From Amblyornis subalaris (taxonomy: Eukaryota; Chordata; Aves; Passeriformes; Ptilonorhynchidae), in the NCBI GenBank assembly GCA_018881555.1, contig JACAXG010000121.1:2479858-2543857 (forward strand): a DNA stretch of 64,000 nucleotides, given 5' to 3'. The position numbers and the translations under genes were made by a program. Every line of letters starts with the position of its first letter. The first letter of the stretch is position 1. The notes below the pieces were generated by a model. The model worked only from the letters and a program-made list of their open reading frames with translations. It did no database searches and was not told the DNA's origin. Shown piece by piece: positions 61,901 to 64,000 of the stretch.

Positions 61901-63485
61901 TGAATCAGCAGTGACTGCCTCCACACGTCACCAGGTGAGGCCAAAAATTCCTTTCTTCCAGGGAATCTGCACAATTCATTGCAAACAGAAATAACAGTGA
62001 GAGGACTTGCCCAAACACCAGTTTCCTCTGTTGTCCATGACGTTCAAGATGAAAGAGATTAACTCCAACCTCCTTGGCCTCTTTTACCCACCCATTAGGT
62101 GACTCATCTCAGGAAATGGAAAGAGATGGAGCATGCAAGCCCAGACCCCGCAGCCAGTTTGGGTGGGGTAGTTGGTTGTGCAGCCCACCCCTGTGAGCTC
62201 CTTCTCTTGTCACCAGTGGCAGGTGGAGTCTCTACCCTGTTACCCAGGAGCTCCTCCTCCCTGCCCCAGTCCCTGTCCACACCTTTTCTGCACAGAACCC
62301 ACAGCCAGCACTGTCCCCCAGCAGGCATTACCAGGATACGCTGCGGTGTCACACCAACCACAGCTGCAATCTCCCTCCTCTTCTCACTGTCAGGGTAGTG
62401 GTCTTCCTGGAACATCTTCTCCAACTCTTCCAGCTGCTCTAGAAATGATGCATTGTTCAAAGAGAGAGAGATGGGGAGAATGTGACAAGAAAACAAGAAA
62501 AAAAATTAACAAGAGAGGGAAACAGAAAGAACATTCTTACTGTACTTAGAAATACATGAATAACATAATTTTTCTTTTTTAAATAAACCATAAAAATAAA
62601 CAAAAATCCTCTTTTGCAGTAAAAGCAAAGAGCATTGCTAATGATGCATTAAATGTAAGACACTCAGCAACCTTTATTTGAGTTAGAGCAGTTCAGCATC
62701 TCCATGCTGGGCTTTCAGCATGGGGAAGGAAACACCAAGTGCCACTGGTACTGCAAGTGGCCCCATCTGCCAGTGGGTGCCCTGGTATCTACCTGCAGTA
62801 TAGAAGGTGCGGGGCTTCTTCTTGACGGGTGGCAGAATTTGTGGATTCTCCAGGAAGGTTTTTTTCTCCTTGGCCGCATCATGGCTACCAGTGGATTCCA
62901 GGACTGAAGACCCCTTGTAGGACTGCTGAGCTGCAGCACTGGCTGGAGCACATCTGGATTGGTGAGGGGCTGGGCCATGCTCCTCCTGCCTGCAGGGAGC
63001 TCCAGCCGTTCCACCAGATGCTTTCTCAGCACATATTCCACTTCTGTCGGTACCGTTGTTCTTTCTTGCCTCCTTTTCAGTCCTGTCAGAGTAGTAACTC
63101 TCACAGTATTCATGTGACCCTGGCGGACCTGTGGGCTCCTGTGCTAATCCAACCACAGGAAGCAGGGCCGCAGCCTCCACGTCACTGCGGAAATCCGACG
63201 GCTGCCCACACACCGAGGCACAGTCGCGCTGGCCATCAAGGACCACCGAGTCTTGGGAAGATGACCCAGATGCCTGCAGGGTGCTGTGTCTCCCATCTTC
63301 TTCCACCTTCTTTACAGAGATGATCCTATCTTCTGCTCCCAAGGCAGCCTCAACTTTTTCTTGTATAGCCATGCCTGGGAATGCAGGTAGCAGACTGCTC
63401 CCNGTGTCACCTTGGTCACCACCAGCATCAGCATCCACCACAAAGTGCTCCATATTCAGCGTGTCCCCCTTCTCATCCTGACACT
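52629..63485 (-). CDS. NOBOX: NOBOX oocyte homeobox transcription factor (spliced, 7 exons seen; 5' end open)
   Basis: NOBOX is a homeodomain transcription factor of oocytes, needed in mammals for follicle development and for oocyte genes such as GDF9. Exons in gene order are 63485-62793, 62438-62332, 61836-61718, 60824-60697, 56100-55842, 55328-55009 and 52945-52629. All introns are GT-AG and the phases join to 1943 nt ending in TGA. The homeodomain is split over three exons: [10 protein letters not shown], then [20 protein letters not shown] and TPQRIL, then [16 protein letters not shown]. Helix-3 residues WF-N-R are intact. The NOBOX-specific [12 protein letters not shown] block and the C-terminal QGYVPN...PQQPAGNS block follow. 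This is NOBOX rather than another paired-like homeobox because both blocks, and the Glu/Asp-rich helix 1-2, are family-specific. From the Met at 63453 the protein has about 636 aa; human has 691. The true N terminus may lie in an unseen upstream exon. Confidence 0.93.
53460..53705 (+). mobile_element. CR1 LINE 3' fragment in NOBOX last intron
   Basis: GAAGAAATTCTTCCCTGTGA, AGGTTGCCCAGAGAAGCTCT and a tail near TCAGGATTCTGTGGAC identify a sense CR1 copy. It is antisense to NOBOX. Confidence 0.88.
55009..55328 (-). CDS. NOBOX: NOBOX coding exon (sixth seen)
   Basis: The acceptor is CTCTCTGCAG and the donor GTACAT. The 320-nt exon carries a Pro-rich segment ([18 protein letters not shown]) and the conserved [13 protein letters not shown] and PQQPAGNS segments, which align with the C-terminal part of mammalian NOBOX. 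Confidence 0.92.
55842..56100 (-). CDS. NOBOX: NOBOX coding exon (fifth seen)
   Basis: The acceptor is TTTATTCACAG and the donor GTAGGA. The exon encodes the [19 protein letters not shown] block, which is nearly the same in mammalian NOBOX and is one of the best family markers outside the homeodomain. The phase changes from 1 to 2. Confidence 0.93.
58510..58776 (+). mobile_element. CR1 LINE 3' fragment in NOBOX intron
   Basis: ATTAGATATCAGGAAGAAGC, AGGTTGCCCAGAGAAGCTCT and ACCATTCTGTGATTCCCTGA mark a sense CR1 copy with a good tail. It lies antisense to NOBOX in the 4.6-kb intron, and faces an inverted copy at 60178. Confidence 0.9.
60178..60560 (-). mobile_element. CR1 LINE 3' fragment in NOBOX intron, inverted relative to the 58.5-kb copy
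   Basis: The left end, AGAATCACAGAATCACAGGA, is the reverse complement of the tail repeat. ATTCCAAACCCCTGCCATGG, CTTCCAGGGATGGGGAAGCC and GAACAGCCCCAACTTTCTCA follow. The copy is in the sense direction of NOBOX and begins about 137 bp after the NOBOX exon ending at 60697. Confidence 0.9.
60697..60824 (-). CDS. NOBOX: NOBOX coding exon (fourth seen)
   Basis: The acceptor is GTCTGCCTCCAG and the donor GTGAGA. The exon encodes the less conserved linker after the homeodomain ([20 protein letters not shown]...). Assignment rests on the agreement of splice phases at both ends (2 in, 1 out) and on its position, rather than on strong sequence identity. Confidence 0.82.
61718..61836 (-). CDS. NOBOX: NOBOX coding exon (third seen), homeodomain recognition helix
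   Basis: The acceptor is TTCCGTTTTGCAG and the donor GTGAGG. The exon opens directly with [16 protein letters not shown], the DNA-recognition helix 3 with the invariant W, F, N and R residues, and continues as [18 protein letters not shown]. Confidence 0.96.
62332..62438 (-). CDS. NOBOX: NOBOX coding exon (second seen), homeodomain helices 1-2
   Basis: The acceptor is CATTTCTAG and the donor GTAATG. The exon encodes [20 protein letters not shown] and on to TPQRIL, which is helices 1 and 2 and the turn before helix 3. The reading frame stays open past the donor to a stop at 62104, so an intron-retaining product could be made. Confidence 0.96.
62793..63485 (-). CDS. NOBOX: NOBOX coding exon (first seen), N-terminal region and start of the homeodomain
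   Basis: The 693-nt exon is preceded by a strong polypyrimidine tract and CCCTTGTAG acceptor, and ends at CTGCAG before donor GTAGAT. It encodes a long Ser/Glu/Gly-rich, probably disordered N-terminal region, then the homeodomain start [10 protein letters not shown]. The first in-frame Met, at 63453-63451 (ATGG with A at -3), is a strong start context. The frame is nevertheless open upstream of it to the acceptor, which implies at least one exon further 5', coding or not. One ambiguous base lies at 63403. Confidence 0.85.
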
Positions 63486-64000
63486 CTACAAGGGAAAAAT
63501 GGAAAAAAAAAAACAAACCCACATCCCACTCCACAGGCACATCTCCTAAGCCAGACGTGCCTGGATCGGGAGTTTCAGTTATGGGAGAAGGAAAACGAAA
63601 CGAAACCACGCAACGAAACCCAACAGTGACAAGAACGAGAGCGCTCAAAATAAAAACTGTCACCGGGACAGGTGCTGCCAGGAAAGCAACAGCAAAGAAC
63701 CTCTCTGGGATGAGAAAAGCCTCATTTTAAAAGCAGAGATGTCTGCAAAAACCTTAACAACTGTAAACTACAGGAAAATAGAGGAAAGGTTGCACATTGC
63801 AAGTACAGCAGTGGGCAAACAGCACCAGGGATAACAAAGGTCTCTGGAATAAGGGACAGAACAAAAATCAATGACTTATCAAGATCCTGTCACTTTATTA
63901 AAATGAACAAAAGAAAGAAGCAAAACTCTAGTCTACTGTGTCAGCAGGGATTATCTGACAAATGTCATCACTTTTTTATTTTTATATAGCTCTATCATAT
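63486..64000 (-). other. NOBOX: NOBOX upstream intron and/or 5' region
   Basis: The reading frame is open a further 59 codons upstream of the acceptor, to 63663, but that part is translated polypyrimidine tract and is most likely intron. I could not choose a first exon by eye; it may lie here or beyond the window. Confidence 0.4.

Noticed and set aside
63486..63663. Extension of the NOBOX frame upstream to a Met at 63663
   Set aside because: The extension translates a long polypyrimidine tract ending in a textbook acceptor, so it is much more likely intron than coding.
1..64000. CRISPR arrays, tRNA or rRNA genes, bacterial-type operons, viral elements
   Set aside because: I found none. The repeats are short tandem arrays or CR1, no cloverleaf or rRNA core was seen, and no retroviral gene is recognisable.

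Overview
This is a window of vertebrate, almost certainly bird, nuclear DNA. It has large spliced genes with GT-AG introns, at least thirteen short 5'-truncated CR1 LINE copies in both orientations, one CpG island and long AT-rich gene-free stretches. The commonest CR1 type here looks more passerine than galliform to me, but that is a weak inference. Sixteen isolated single N bases are present.

Two protein-coding genes can be reconstructed exon by exon with every splice phase agreeing. (1) CD9, a tetraspanin, lies on the + strand with coding sequence from 14954 to 34157. It has 8 coding exons, a predicted protein of 224 aa, a CpG-island promoter and an AATAAA polyadenylation signal at 34409. 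(2) NOBOX, the oocyte homeobox transcription factor, lies on the - strand with coding sequence from 52629 up to at least 63485. Seven coding exons are visible, giving about 636 aa from the first in-frame Met of the most upstream recognised exon. A further 5' exon probably lies upstream of that. The two genes are convergent (tail to tail), about 17 kb apart.

Layout: 1-14.5 kb is AT-rich flank with no recognisable gene, CR1 fragments and some local tandem repeats. 14.6-15.6 kb is the CpG island with CD9 exon 1. 15.0-25.7 kb is the large first intron of CD9. 25.7-34.4 kb holds CD9 exons 2-8. 34.4-51.5 kb is intergenic, with CR1 copies and no supportable gene. 51.5-64.0 kb is NOBOX.

The two genes have no known shared pathway beyond both having roles in the egg: CD9 is an egg-surface fusion factor in mammals and NOBOX is an oocyte transcription factor. 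In mammals they are on different chromosomes, so their adjacency here is the most interesting large-scale observation. Other points are a NAGNAG tandem acceptor in the last NOBOX coding intron, an open frame running from the homeodomain exon into the following intron, inverted CR1 pairs inside a NOBOX intron, and two overlapping perfect 26-bp palindromes at the truncated edge of a CR1 copy.
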